Assembly: GCA_020854035.1 (NCBI GenBank)
Contig: JADZGE010000020.1
Location: 1-64,000, forward strand
Length of the DNA: 64,000 nt
Direction of reading: 5' to 3'
From: Burkholderiales bacterium
GTDB lineage: Bacteria; Pseudomonadota; Gammaproteobacteria; Burkholderiales; SG8-41
Positions 14,123 through 22,182 of the stretch are shown here, in pieces. Position 1 is the stretch's first letter, and each line of letters starts with the position of its first letter. The notes below the pieces were generated by a model, which had not been told where the DNA came from, ran no database searches, and worked only from the letters and a program-made list of their open reading frames with translations. Made by a program: the position numbers and the translations under genes.

Positions 14123-14392
14123 TCAGCCATCCTTCGCTGTCGTCTCGATGAGGAGCACGCCGGCGACGACCTGCGGCCGGCGTTCTCCCGGTATCCAGTG
14201 ATCCGTTGTGCGCTGGTGGCGCAGCTCGAACACGCTCACCTGCTTGCCTCGGCGCACCGCGATCTCGCAGCGATTGACGCCGTGATCGAGCATCTGCGCC
14301 GCGATTTGCACGATCGCGTCGCCGAGGCGATCCGGCTCCCGGGCGCGCCGTGGGCTGGCCGCTGGCGGCTGACTGCTGACGGCAGTCCTCAT
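14123..14392 (-). CDS. phage protein of unknown function
   Basis: From ATG 14392: 89 residues with a Pro/Ser/Arg-rich start (SSQPPAASPRRAR) and a compact domain (LGDAIVQIAAQMLDHGVNRC, EIAVRRGKQVSVFELRHQ, PQVVAGVLLIETT). Its first codons come from a CTGACTGC-type repeat like those in the host gaps. The start could be later. Unknown function. Confidence 0.5.
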   Translation of the reverse strand: MRTAVSSQPPAASPRRAREPDRLGDAIVQIAAQMLDHGVNRCEIAVRRGKQVSVFELRHQRTTDHWIPGERRPQVVAGVLLIETTAKDG

Positions 14393-14577
14393 ACGAGCCT
14401 CCTTTGTTCCGGTTCGATGCGCCGGGCATCCTTGGGGGAGCAACGCGCGCACAACGTCTCGCCGGCGACGAGCCGTGAGCACGCCGGGCAGACGAGGCGC
14501 TTGCACACGAAACACGGCGCGAGCCTGTCCTGCCGCGGGCAGCCGCGCGTGGCGCACGTGACATAGCGCCGGCTCAC
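14389..14577 (-). CDS. double zinc-finger phage protein
   Basis: 62 residues from GTG 14577, with eight cysteines spaced as CATRGC...CFVCKRLVCPACSRL...CARC, enough for two zinc sites. Overlaps the neighbours by stop/start. Similar Cys-rich proteins accompany Gam in Mu-like phages; the function is unknown. Confidence 0.55.
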   Translation of the reverse strand: MSRRYVTCATRGCPRQDRLAPCFVCKRLVCPACSRLVAGETLCARCSPKDARRIEPEQRRLV

Positions 14578-14915
14578 GTCGGCAACCTCATCTGTCCGAG
14601 CAACTCCGGCAGCGGGATCTTCCGAAGCCGCGCCTCGAGCACGAGCGAATGCATCGCGCGCGCCCGCAGGAACTGACAACAGGTTTCCAGCTCCGCCGGG
14701 GTCGCGGCGATGAAGTAACCGGTCGAAGGGTGAGCGCAAATGGCGACACCCTCCTCGCGCAACTCGGAGACGAGCTTCCTCACCTGGCGTGCGCGTGCCG
14801 GGTAGTGTTCCGGGTCCCACTCGAACTGGCGCACGAGCGCCTCCACGGAAATTCCGTTTGCCTCGCCGATGTGTCGGCTCAACGTCGCGAGCACCATGTC
14901 GCGCGTGATCCTCAT
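14574..14915 (-). CDS. winged-helix phage regulator-like protein
   Basis: From ATG 14915 the 113-residue protein reads MRITRDMVLATLSRHIGEAN, then VRKLVSELREEGVAICAHPS followed by TGYFIAATPAE, the recognition helix and wing of an HTH_11-type winged helix. A C-terminal helix follows (CCQFLRARAMHSLVLEARLR). DNA binding is likely; target unknown. Confidence 0.65.
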   Translation of the reverse strand: MRITRDMVLATLSRHIGEANGISVEALVRQFEWDPEHYPARARQVRKLVSELREEGVAICAHPSTGYFIAATPAELETCCQFLRARAMHSLVLEARLRKIPLPELLGQMRLPT

Positions 14916-15310
14916 TCGGCGTTCGGTTGCTCGGCCGCGAGCCGCGCCCGCGTGAGCGCATCGATCCTCGCCATCGCCTGGGCGAGCGGCTCCGTGTCCA
15001 TACGCGGGAGGGCGAGCCCGAGCTCGTGCCCGCGCATCTCGATCGAGCGCAGCGAGCGCCCCGGCAGCGCGGCAAGGCGCGCCGCCACTCCGCCGTCCCA
15101 CGCCTGCCGCAGCGCCTCGTCCTCGTGCGGCTTCCAGCGGCGACGGCCGCTGCGGAAGGTGGTGCGCACGCCCAGCTTGACCGCCCGCCCGCTCGCCTGC
15201 GTGAGCGTGATGGCCCCGCCGAGCGCGGCGACCACCGCGGGCGAACCCCCGTCCGGGTAGTGCTCGCGCACCACCGCGTCCATCTCCGCGGTCCACGTGA
15301 GGCGCGGCAC
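14912..15310 (-). CDS. Myb/SANT-like two-repeat DNA-binding protein
   Basis: 132 residues with two related repeats: RLTWTAEMDAVVREHYPDGG (~3-22) followed by TQASGRAVKLGV, and RRWKPHEDEALRQAWDGG (~57-74) followed by GRSLRSIEMRGHELGL. Each has the spaced aromatic residues and Arg-rich third helix of Myb-type repeats. In phages such proteins regulate middle or late genes; this one sits in the middle region. Confidence 0.65.
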   Translation of the reverse strand: MPRLTWTAEMDAVVREHYPDGGSPAVVAALGGAITLTQASGRAVKLGVRTTFRSGRRRWKPHEDEALRQAWDGGVAARLAALPGRSLRSIEMRGHELGLALPRMDTEPLAQAMARIDALTRARLAAEQPNAE

Positions 15311-15312
15311 GG

Positions 15313-15903
15313 CTACGCCTCGCCCTCATCCAGCACGCGCACGAACTCCACCAGCGCGCGGGCCGCCGGGCGCGGGATCTCGGTCGCGGTCCCCAGCAGC
15401 AGGAACGCGCCGTCGGAGGCGAGCGCCCAGCGCGGCGTACCTCCGGTGAGTGCCGGCTGAGGTACAGCCGCCTTCGCCCGCCGCGTCTTCCACGCGCGCC
15501 TGGCGGCCACGCTCCCCGCGCGCGAAACTGCACGCCGGCGCTGCACTTTGCGCACGCGGCGAGTGCGCTTTCCGGCCTTTCTCCTCTGACCTTCTGCCTT
15601 CCTCCTTCTGCCTCCTACCTTCCTCCCTCGGCTCACCCCCCCCCGTTGCGCCCGGCCGGCCTGCGGCTCACCGCTCAGCACCGCGCGTCCGGCCTCCGTG
15701 ATCCGCCACGTCTTGAGCGCCCGGCCCTCGGCCTGCTCGCGCGGGGCCGCTTCCTCGGCGAGGCCTTCCTTGCCGATCCCCCAGAGCGCTGTCGCCACTT
15801 GCGGCGCGGTCACCGCGTCGCCGAGCTGGAAGAGCACCTCGAGCGCGGTCAACGGCGCGTCCGCCACTTTGAGAACCGTGAGAATTTCCGCCTTGAGCGT
15901 CAT
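15313..15903 (-). CDS. winged-helix protein with basic low-complexity linker
   Basis: From ATG 15903: 196 residues. The N-terminal ~80 form a winged helix (EILTVLKVADAPLTALEVLF, ALKTWRITEAGRAVLSG). Residues ~90-145 are an Arg/Lys/Gly-rich linker from a near-pure purine tract (minus strand) that includes a nine-base G run (15636-15644). The last ~45 residues form a short domain (RWALASDGAFLLLGTATEIP). A slip in the G run would truncate the linker. Confidence 0.6.
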   Translation of the reverse strand: MTLKAEILTVLKVADAPLTALEVLFQLGDAVTAPQVATALWGIGKEGLAEEAAPREQAEGRALKTWRITEAGRAVLSGEPQAGRAQRGGVSRGRKVGGRRRKAEGQRRKAGKRTRRVRKVQRRRAVSRAGSVAARRAWKTRRAKAAVPQPALTGGTPRWALASDGAFLLLGTATEIPRPAARALVEFVRVLDEGEA

Positions 15904-16124
15904 GCCTTCGCCTCCTGTGGGATCTCGGCCAGTAGCTCGAGCTCCGGCACCCAGAAAAACCGCTCGTGCGTGAGCGGGCCGCCCGTGTCCTCGTGCACCC
16001 AGCGCCCGCCCTTCCATTCGCAGATGCCGACGAGATACCACTCGCCGTCCTCGCCGCACGTGGCGACGAGTGCCGTCTGCGGGCCGGTGCGCTCGGGCAA
16101 TTCCGATGCAGGCCGCCACCTCAT
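15900..16124 (-). CDS. DUF551-like small phage protein
   Basis: 74 residues: MRWRPASELPERTGPQTALV, then WYLVGICEWKGGRWVHED and FFWVPELELLAEIP. The W-rich pattern (W-x-P...ELP at the start, then FFWVPE) is that of DUF551-type phage proteins of unknown function. Overlaps neighbours on both sides. Confidence 0.6.
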   Translation of the reverse strand: MRWRPASELPERTGPQTALVATCGEDGEWYLVGICEWKGGRWVHEDTGGPLTHERFFWVPELELLAEIPQEAKA

Positions 16125-16423
16125 GCCTGCCTCCGCCCGCCGGCGATCGAGGGGACGATGACCCGCGCCGCAGCCTCCTCGGGCTGCGTCGTCCGCGCCT
16201 TCGCCTCGATCTCCTGCAGGAGGTGCGAGGGCGGAGTCTCGCGCTCGACCCGCGCGTGGGTGTGAAAGGGTTTCCCGTGCCGGCGCGCCGCTTGCCGGAG
16301 CTTTTTCGCGTGGAGGCGCGCCGCCGCATCGTCGGCCGCCGTCACTGGCACGTGATCGAGCGTGGCTGCCTCGTCGTCGTTCTCGGCGCCGCCGAACAGT
16401 CGGTCGATGAGCTTCAGTCGCAT
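16121..16423 (-). CDS. small phage protein of unknown function
   Basis: ATG 16423 with AGGAGGTGAC before it gives 100 residues. An MRLKLIDRLFGGAENDD start precedes a basic middle (HAKKLRQAARRHGKPFHTHA) and a helical end. No membrane segment, no family recognised. Confidence 0.5.
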   Translation of the reverse strand: MRLKLIDRLFGGAENDDEAATLDHVPVTAADDAAARLHAKKLRQAARRHGKPFHTHARVERETPPSHLLQEIEAKARTTQPEEAAARVIVPSIAGGRRQA

Positions 16424-16424
16424 G

Positions 16425-16556
16425 TCACCTCCTGAACAACTCATCGAGCACGCGCCCGAGAAAGACGACTCCCCACGACAGGATCGCCACCCCGATCACC
16501 AGCAGGACGAGTGCCCCGCCGATCGCCCATGCCCACCATTCGCCTATGCACACCAT
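16425..16556 (-). CDS. 43-residue single-helix membrane protein
   Basis: From ATG 16556: an N-terminal EWWAWAIGG followed by a strongly hydrophobic helix (ALVLLVIGVAILSWGVVFLG) and a short charged tail. Its stop is placed within the ribosome site of the next gene (AGGAGGTGA), a common coupled arrangement. Probably a real mini-protein. Confidence 0.5.
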   Translation of the reverse strand: MVCIGEWWAWAIGGALVLLVIGVAILSWGVVFLGRVLDELFRR

Positions 16557-16563
16557 GTCGACC

Positions 16564-16647
16564 TCACATCCACCCCAGCCACGCGGGCACGAGCACGCCC
16601 CCGCCCAGCAGGACCACGACCCAGAACACCCACTCGTCCGCGCTCAC
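16564..16647 (-). CDS. 27-residue membrane peptide
   Basis: GTG 16647 overlaps the stop of the preceding gene (GTGA). The peptide is one hydrophobic helix (EWVFWVVVLLGGGVLVPAWL). Its reality rests on coupling and composition only. Confidence 0.35.
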   Translation of the reverse strand: MSADEWVFWVVVLLGGGVLVPAWLGWM

Positions 16648-16787
16648 CGGTGCACCCACAGGAAGGGCACGAGCGCGAGCACCCAGCCGGCGATGAGCGC
16701 GGCGAGATCCGCGCCGAACACCGCCGCGCCGAGTGTTGCCCCGGCGCCGGCGCCGAACACCACGAAGAGCTGCTCGCGCGTGGTCAT
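16644..16787 (-). CDS. 47-residue membrane protein
   Basis: From ATG 16787, which overlaps the upstream stop. Two hydrophobic stretches (LFVVFGAGAGATLGAAVFGA and LAALIAGWVLALVPFLW) make a small helical hairpin. One of three consecutive tiny membrane proteins (16425-16787). Confidence 0.5.
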   Translation of the reverse strand: MTTREQLFVVFGAGAGATLGAAVFGADLAALIAGWVLALVPFLWVHR

Positions 16788-17158
16788 GCGCTCTCCTTGT
16801 CGAGCCGGTTCGGGCAGCGCGGGCAGGCGCGGCGCAGTTCGATCCGCAGCTCGTTGGTGGCCGCGTAGCGCCGCCCCTGTTCGTCGATGCAGCGCCGGCG
16901 CGTGATCTCGCCCAGCACGGGGCAGGCGACCTTCTGGTTCATGAGCGTCCCGCGCACGCGCTGCTCGAGCCGGTCGAGCCGGCCGCCGTAGGTGTTGTGC
17001 ACGGTCTGGTTGACCTGCGTCGGCGAGACCCCGAGCGCTTTCGCCACTTGCGCCTGGCTGCCGCGGTCGCACGCCTCGGCGAGCGCCACCACCCACTCGG
17101 GCGCGGCCTTGCCCCAGCTCTCGCGCACCGCGGCCACGTTGTCGGGTTTGTCAGCCAT
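16784..17158 (-). CDS. HTH regulator with C-terminal cysteines
   Basis: 124 residues. A helix-turn-helix at ~31-55 (RGSQAQVAKALGVSPTQVNQ) is followed by a YGGRLDRLEQRVRG helix and a part with Cys at VACPVLG, RRCID and ACPRCPN, which could bind zinc. Such proteins are frequent shortly after MuB in Mu-like phages and are presumed early regulators. Confidence 0.65.
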   Translation of the reverse strand: MADKPDNVAAVRESWGKAAPEWVVALAEACDRGSQAQVAKALGVSPTQVNQTVHNTYGGRLDRLEQRVRGTLMNQKVACPVLGEITRRRCIDEQGRRYAATNELRIELRRACPRCPNRLDKESA

Positions 17159-17783
17159 GCGCGGCGCTCCGTGCGGGCAGCACTATCTCGCCCGTATTGC
17201 CATCCAGCACGCTCTTGTCGCGCGAGACGCTAGGCGGGCGGGGCCCGGTGTCGCGCGCGCGCACGAACGCATAGCGCGCCGGCACGCGAGGGCCCCCGCC
17301 GCTCAGGTGCCGGAGGTACCCCGCGCGGTGGAGGAACTTGAGATAGGTCTTCACTTCATCCATCGCCACCGGGCGATCGTCGGTGGAGGCGTGGAGCGCG
17401 ATCTCGCGCCAGGTGAACGGGCCGTTGTGGGTGCGCATCGCGCGCCACATCCGCTCCCGGCCGAGGCCCTGGGTGACGGGCTGGCCGTCCTCGCCAACGC
17501 GCGGCGCCTCGACGCCGATGTCGCGCTTCAACCACAGCCGGCGAAACTCCCGGCGCGGGCGGCACGCCGGGCGCGTGATGCCGGCCTTGCCGACCCATTG
17601 GACGTAGCCCGCCTTCTCCAGACCATCCATATAGGTGATGACCGTGTCGGCGCGTTGCTCCGAGAGCACCATGATCTCGGCGACGGAGAAGTTGTCGTCC
17701 GCGCCGAAGCACCGCACCGCCGCCCAGATGCGATCGCGGGGCGTCAACGCCCCGGCGCGTTCGAGTCGGGCGGGGCGTCTCAC
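17151..17783 (-). CDS. winged-helix protein downstream of B
   Basis: GTG 17783 overlaps the B stop by four bases; 210 residues. A first winged helix (~12-55: DRIWAAVRCFGADDNFSVAE, MDGLEKAGYVQWVG) and a second winged helix (~100-150: AMRTHNGPFTWREIALHAST, LKFLHRAGYLRHL) can be seen. Likely DNA-binding; in Mu-like phages this place often holds a conserved protein of unknown role. Confidence 0.6.
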   Translation of the reverse strand: MRRPARLERAGALTPRDRIWAAVRCFGADDNFSVAEIMVLSEQRADTVITYMDGLEKAGYVQWVGKAGITRPACRPRREFRRLWLKRDIGVEAPRVGEDGQPVTQGLGRERMWRAMRTHNGPFTWREIALHASTDDRPVAMDEVKTYLKFLHRAGYLRHLSGGGPRVPARYAFVRARDTGPRPPSVSRDKSVLDGNTGEIVLPARSAAHG

Positions 17784-18574
17784 GCGTGCGTCCTCTCGGC
17801 GCGCTCGGTCGAACGCGCGGGCGCATCCCCCGTGAAGAGGTTGCGATCGCCCCACGCTTCGAGATTGATCTTGCGCAGCCCCGCCTTCTGGCAGTGCTCC
17901 CGGATTGCGTCCAGATTCACGCAGATGACCCGCGCGACGTTCCCGGAGCGCCGCCGCACGTTGTCGAGGAGGTCTTCGCCGATCTCGACGCCAGGCACAT
18001 AGAACTGCGCGAGGTCCCGCGCGTCCTCGCGCGAGGCGGGCTGCGCGGGCTGCCACACCAGCACCCGGTTGTGGAATCGCTCCGAGCGTGCCCGGAGCTT
18101 GCGCGGGAACTGCTCCTCGCCGATCAGCAGGAACGTCGATCGGCTCATCTCGTGCAGATCGCGCACGATCTCGATCATGTTGCGATCGACCAGGTGGTCC
18201 ATCTCGTCGATGATGAGCGGGCGCCCGCTGAGGTCGAGCTGAGTGGCGGCCTGTTCCATCATGTCGCCCACCGTGCGCGCCGGCCGGATGCCCATCTCGC
18301 GCAGAATCGTCTCGACGAAGCTCTTCTTTGTGAAGTAAGAGCGGCACACGACGTAGAAGCCGTCGTGCTTGTTGGCGCAGTAGGAGGCCGCCATGCTCTT
18401 GCCCCAGCCGGACGGCCCGTAGAGGACCACGATGCCGGGAAGGCTGGGCTCGCGGTTCATCGCGCGGTTGACCGCGCGCGAGGCGAGCATGACGTTGCGC
18501 AGCGGCGCCCAGCGCCCCTCGCGCTTGAATTCGCCCCGCCGGGCGTCCATACTGACGACGGTGTTATCGCTCAC
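17780..18574 (-). CDS. B: transposition ATPase MuB-like
   Basis: 264 residues with an AAA+ ATPase core: Walker A GPSGWGKS (53-60), Walker B PLIIDEMD (119-126), then a sensor strand STFLLIGEE (~145-153). MuB coats target DNA in an ATP-dependent way, delivers it to the transposase and protects the phage from self-insertion. An N-terminal basic stretch (ARRGEFKREGRW) may help DNA binding. It lies after A with one small gene between. Confidence 0.92.
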   Translation of the reverse strand: MSDNTVVSMDARRGEFKREGRWAPLRNVMLASRAVNRAMNREPSLPGIVVLYGPSGWGKSMAASYCANKHDGFYVVCRSYFTKKSFVETILREMGIRPARTVGDMMEQAATQLDLSGRPLIIDEMDHLVDRNMIEIVRDLHEMSRSTFLLIGEEQFPRKLRARSERFHNRVLVWQPAQPASREDARDLAQFYVPGVEIGEDLLDNVRRRSGNVARVICVNLDAIREHCQKAGLRKINLEAWGDRNLFTGDAPARSTERAERTHA

Positions 18575-18638
18575 GTAAAGCTCCTTTTTGCGTGGGTTAA
18601 CCGGGCCGGACGGGCTGCCACCCGCCCGGCCTTTTCAT

Positions 18639-18941
18639 CTACTCCCGTGGATCCTTTTCGTTGTCCACGACGAGCCGCAGTGCGCGGCGCAGCTTCGGGC
18701 CGCGCGGCTTGTCAGGAGAGGCCATCAGCCGCAGCACGCTTTCGAGGTGCCTGGTCTCGTAGGCGCACTGCATGAATGCGCGCGCCTTGGCGTTCGCGGC
18801 GGCCCGCATGGTTGGGTCCGGGTCGTTGCCTGCGATCCGCTGGAACGACTCGTACTTCTTGATCCAGGCCGCCGTGAGCCGCAGCGTCTCGAGGTAGCAC
18901 CACTCCAGTGCCTGCTGCTCAGTGATCGGAGGTTTCGGCAT
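18639..18941 (-). CDS. small protein between A and B
   Basis: 100 residues, helical, with LEWCYLETLRLTAAWIKKYE and ARAFMQCAYETRHLESVLRL. It overlaps the end of the A gene by 23 bases. Function unknown; no family recognised. Confidence 0.55.
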   Translation of the reverse strand: MPKPPITEQQALEWCYLETLRLTAAWIKKYESFQRIAGNDPDPTMRAAANAKARAFMQCAYETRHLESVLRLMASPDKPRGPKLRRALRLVVDNEKDPRE

Positions 18942-21108
18942 TCGGCTCTCGCACTTTCTCTGGGAAGTCCTGGGCCAGCGAATCGAAGGTCAGGTAATCC
19001 GCCGAGCCCTTGTAGACAACGCACCAGGCGGCGTCCTCGTCATCCACATCCGCGCCCGCGGCGAGGCGCGCCTCGATCGACCTGCAGCGCCGGTAGGGCG
19101 CCCACTCGTCCGCCGCCTCTTCGCGCCGCGTGACGGCGCCGGCGGCGATTTCCGCGGCAAGCGCCTCATGATCGACCGCGCTGTCGGGCTCCCCGATCGC
19201 GACGGTCCGCCCGCCCAGCTCGGCCTCCACCTCGGCGATCTTCGATTCGAGCAACCCCCGCCGGCGCTTCGCCCGCTCCTGCCGCTCGCGCTCGATGAGG
19301 GGCTGCGGGAAGACGCCCGAGCGATTTCCGCCCAGGCGGGCCTCGGCTATGAATTCACCGGAGGCCCGGCGCACGATCACCGTCTCGACCTGGTGTACGT
19401 CGTAGTGCACGCGCACCTGCTCGCCGTCGACGAGCATGAGGTCAGGGTGGTAGTAGATGCCGTTCCACAGCCGCACCTCGCCGCGCGCGGCGATCCGCAG
19501 CGCCGAGGGCCGGAAGAGGTCGCGCACCTGCTCCGGGCTCGGCCGGTCGATCTGCGTGCCGAGCTCCGCCATGCGCGCTGCGCGGAACTCTGCCGGCGTC
19601 GCGTGGTGCACGCCGTCGAGCTTCGGCAGCGAGGTGTGCCGGTGCCCGGTGTTGTAGTCGGCGATCGCGCGCTCCATCGCGTCCAGGAACTGCGACCACG
19701 ACGGGAGCTTTGCCGGCAGCGCGACCACCTCGCCCCGCGTTGCGGCGGCCCGGGCGATACGCAGTTGCTTGTCGATCGTCCTGGTGACCTCCCGCAGCGT
19801 GTCGCGGTCGGCGCCGCGGCCCTGATAGGTGGGGAACTCGCGCGCGAGCGGGATGGTGAGCGTCTGCCACAGACGCTCGATCACCCCGCGCGCCTGCGGG
19901 TTGCCGGGGCGGCCCACTTCGTGCCGGATGTCGAGCGCCCCGAGGATCCCCGTCACCGGCGCATCCAGCATCTTCGCCGTCTGGCCCGAGCCGCCGTCGG
20001 AGTAGTAGATGAGCGGAATGCCGTGGTTCTCGACGGCGTGACGGAGCGCGTCGGACACCGCGATGCAGTTCTCCGACAGGCTCGCCGACCAGCCCACGAT
20101 GTAGCGTTGCCCCCAGTCCATGATGAGCGTCACCTCGGGCACGAACGGCGAGCCCGTGTCCGGATGGGCGACGCGGAACTTGCACGCGTGCCCGTCGCCG
20201 ACCCACACGTCGTTGACGGCGAGCGAGAGGAAGTCGCGGCGGCGGAAGGGTTGCAGCGCCTTGAGCGCCGCGCCCGTGTGGCGTCCGCGGTGGAACACGG
20301 CCTGCGGTAGCTTCCCGACGTAGCGCAGCGCCCGGTGGTAAAGCGGCCGGTAGTCGGTGAGGCCGCGTTCCCGCGCCACGGCCTTCACACACCAGAGCAG
20401 CGCCGGCTTGTTCGGCTTTCGGTATTGCGCGAGCACGGTGGCGAGCTCGTCGGTGAGGACGTAATCCCGGCCGCGCCCGCGCGGGGCGAGCGCGTTGATG
20501 CCGCCCTTGCGATGGTCCGCAAGCCACGCCATCACGCGCCCGCGCGAGAGCGTGCGCTTTCCGTCGCGCCCGCGCCGGGCGTTCGCCTGCGCAACGCGCA
20601 CCTGCAGCTCCGCGGGAAGCTCCCCGCGCCCGGCGAGCGCGATCACGTTCTCGATCGCGCGATTGAGCCCCACGGTGGCAGCGCAGCGCCGGATCTCGTC
20701 GAGGAGCGCCTTGCGCGCGTCTCGACATTCACGCTGCCAGTCGGAGAGGCGGTCCTGCTCGTGTAAGGAGGGCGCTGCCCGAGTCGTGACCGCACTGGCG
20801 GAGGCGCACGCCGGCGGCGTTGCCTCCGCCGGGACGAGCGCAGGAAGCGTCGCAGTGATCATCCCCCTCGCCAGCGCATCGCGCACATCGATGGGCAGCC
20901 CCGCCACGAGATAGCGCCGCCGCCGCCCCCCGCGCACGAGCTCCTCCTGATAGGCCCAGCGCTCCTTCTCGGCGCGACGCTCGACGTTGCGCTTGATGAT
21001 CCCGAGCGCGGCGGCGATCTCGTGGCTCGTCACCGTCGCCGCAATGGAAAGGTCAGGGGCGCTCGCCGCAGTAGAATCGACCTCCGCCAAGAGTGCGTTT
21101 CTACTCAC
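18919..21108 (-). CDS. A: transposase MuA-like (DDE)
   Basis: From GTG 21108 the protein has 729 residues. An N-terminal HTH of the MuA type is seen at ~26-60 (TSHEIAAALGIIKRNVERRA then EKERW). The DDE core has Asp305 (VGDGH), Asp371 (YYSDGGSG) and Glu411 (ARGVIERLWQ). The region after ~470 contains the beta barrel with WNGIYYHPDLM and a basic C-terminus for B contact. It carries out integration and replicative transposition with B. The start lacks a good ribosome site, because the same bases read on the other strand form the leader of a plus-strand gene. The 5' end is duplicated at 21598-21694. Confidence 0.92.
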   Translation of the reverse strand: MSRNALLAEVDSTAASAPDLSIAATVTSHEIAAALGIIKRNVERRAEKERWAYQEELVRGGRRRRYLVAGLPIDVRDALARGMITATLPALVPAEATPPACASASAVTTRAAPSLHEQDRLSDWQRECRDARKALLDEIRRCAATVGLNRAIENVIALAGRGELPAELQVRVAQANARRGRDGKRTLSRGRVMAWLADHRKGGINALAPRGRGRDYVLTDELATVLAQYRKPNKPALLWCVKAVARERGLTDYRPLYHRALRYVGKLPQAVFHRGRHTGAALKALQPFRRRDFLSLAVNDVWVGDGHACKFRVAHPDTGSPFVPEVTLIMDWGQRYIVGWSASLSENCIAVSDALRHAVENHGIPLIYYSDGGSGQTAKMLDAPVTGILGALDIRHEVGRPGNPQARGVIERLWQTLTIPLAREFPTYQGRGADRDTLREVTRTIDKQLRIARAAATRGEVVALPAKLPSWSQFLDAMERAIADYNTGHRHTSLPKLDGVHHATPAEFRAARMAELGTQIDRPSPEQVRDLFRPSALRIAARGEVRLWNGIYYHPDLMLVDGEQVRVHYDVHQVETVIVRRASGEFIAEARLGGNRSGVFPQPLIERERQERAKRRRGLLESKIAEVEAELGGRTVAIGEPDSAVDHEALAAEIAAGAVTRREEAADEWAPYRRCRSIEARLAAGADVDDEDAAWCVVYKGSADYLTFDSLAQDFPEKVREPNAETSDH

Positions 21109-21120
21109 AGGAGGCCCCCG
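21024..21120. repeat. 97-base duplicated leader, copy 1 (transposase 5' end / plus-strand leader)
   Basis: Aligns without gaps to 21598-21694 at an offset of 574, with about 11 mismatches by hand count. On the minus strand it encodes the first ~28 residues of the transposase. On the plus strand it holds TAGAAT (21072-21077) and ends with ACAGGAGGCCCCCG just before ATG 21121. Confidence 0.85.
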
Positions 21121-21510
21121 ATGAAGGAACTGCAGGAGATGGTTGACATGCTGCTCGCGCGGATGGCGGCGATAGAGTTCATGATCCTGGGGCTCGCGAT
21201 CGCTGTTGCAGAAAACGAGCGCACGCCCATGTCGAAGATCGTTGAGGCGCTGGAGTTCATGAAGCTTTTCGCCCGCTTCGACGAGTCCCCGCAGACCGCG
21301 GAATGTTTCGAGGAAACGCTCCATCGCCTTCGCGCCGCACAAGACTTCGAATCGCGGCCGCGCACAGCCTTCGTGCTCTTGCTCGCCAATCTCGCGACAA
21401 CGCAGCCGCGGCTTCGAGATGCGCTAAGGACTTGGCTCGCGATGGCGACTCCGGAAGAGCTGGCCGAGGATCTGAAGGATCTGCTCGCGAAGCTTCAGGC
21501 GGGTCGATAG
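21121..21510 (+). CDS. plus-strand cargo gene 1, helical protein
   Basis: ATG 21121 follows AGGAGG by six bases. The 129 residues are helical: MKELQEMVDMLLARMAAIEF, a hydrophobic MILGLAIAVA, KIVEALEFMKLFARF, and a C-terminal TPEELAEDLKDLLAKL. It is transcribed against the early operon, so it is probably expressed from the resting prophage, or in the dispersed manner of cargo genes. No family recognised; an exclusion or defence role is only a guess. Confidence 0.65.
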   Translation: MKELQEMVDMLLARMAAIEFMILGLAIAVAENERTPMSKIVEALEFMKLFARFDESPQTAECFEETLHRLRAAQDFESRPRTAFVLLLANLATTQPRLRDALRTWLAMATPEELAEDLKDLLAKLQAGR

Positions 21511-21597
21511 GCCCCTCGTGATGGATGATGCGGTGCCGGGTCGCGTCCACGGGCCGTGGATCGAAGTTGGACACGATGCCCTCGGCCGGCGGCTTCA

Positions 21598-21694
21598 GGC
21601 TCGTCACCGTCGCCGCGATGGACAAGTCAGGGGCGCTCGCCGCAGTAGAATCGACCGCTGCCAGGCTGTCGTGTCTACTCACAGGAGGCCCCCG
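21598..21694. repeat. 97-base duplicated leader, copy 2
   Basis: Partner of 21024-21120. The minus frame still reads ...VDSTAASAPDLSIAATVTS as in the transposase start, with silent differences (for example CTT/TTG Leu and ATT/ATC Ile), then departs. The plus strand ends in ACAGGAGGCCCCCGAG before ATG 21697. Confidence 0.85.
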
Positions 21695-21696
21695 AG

Positions 21697-22182
21697 ATGG
21701 TTGTCGATCGCGTGCTCCAGCGAGCGATGCTGGAAAAGCTGGCCACCGCATTCCCCGAGCAGGTCAACGCCGAGGAGTTGTGTGCGGACGCCGAGACGGC
21801 GACGCGCAACCTGCTCTACCTCGAGGGGCACGGGCTCGTCCGGAACGAGACCTCGCGCACGATCAGCGCCACCTATGTCGCAGCCTCCGAGATCACCCAC
21901 CTCGGAATCGACTTCCTCCAGGATGACGGCGGGCTGACCGCGATTCTCGGAACGGTGACGGTCAAGCTCCACGCTGACACGCTGCGTGAGCTGCTGGAGG
22001 CAAGAATCGCGACCGCGGATCTGCCGCAGGCAGAGAAGAAGCGTCTTATCGACCATCTTCGCGAGCTCCCCGCCGAGGCTCTGAAACACCTAACCACACG
22101 CTTGCTCGATCTGGCGCTGGAGCGGATGCCGGACGCAGCTCCGTTGCTGCGAACACTGCTTGATTCCGTATTGAAACCATGA
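21697..22182 (+). CDS. plus-strand cargo gene 2, winged-helix-like protein
   Basis: 161 residues after a strong AGGAGG. The N-terminal half looks like a winged helix (MLEKLATAFPEQVNAEELCA, TRNLLYLEGHGLV), followed by a GIDFLQDDGG hinge, a VTVKLHADTLRELLEARI segment and helices with LPAEALKHLTTRLLDLAL. Proteins of this layout recur as cargo in phages. Its last 137 bases overlap a minus-strand reading frame of the early operon. Confidence 0.7.
   Translation: MVVDRVLQRAMLEKLATAFPEQVNAEELCADAETATRNLLYLEGHGLVRNETSRTISATYVAASEITHLGIDFLQDDGGLTAILGTVTVKLHADTLRELLEARIATADLPQAEKKRLIDHLRELPAEALKHLTTRLLDLALERMPDAAPLLRTLLDSVLKP

Noticed and set aside
21072-21077. TAGAAT in the duplicated leader as a proven promoter
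   Set aside because: The same -10-like word precedes host genes at 27027 and 46465, but no -35 match at the right distance exists in either phage copy, so it is mentioned only as a possibility.
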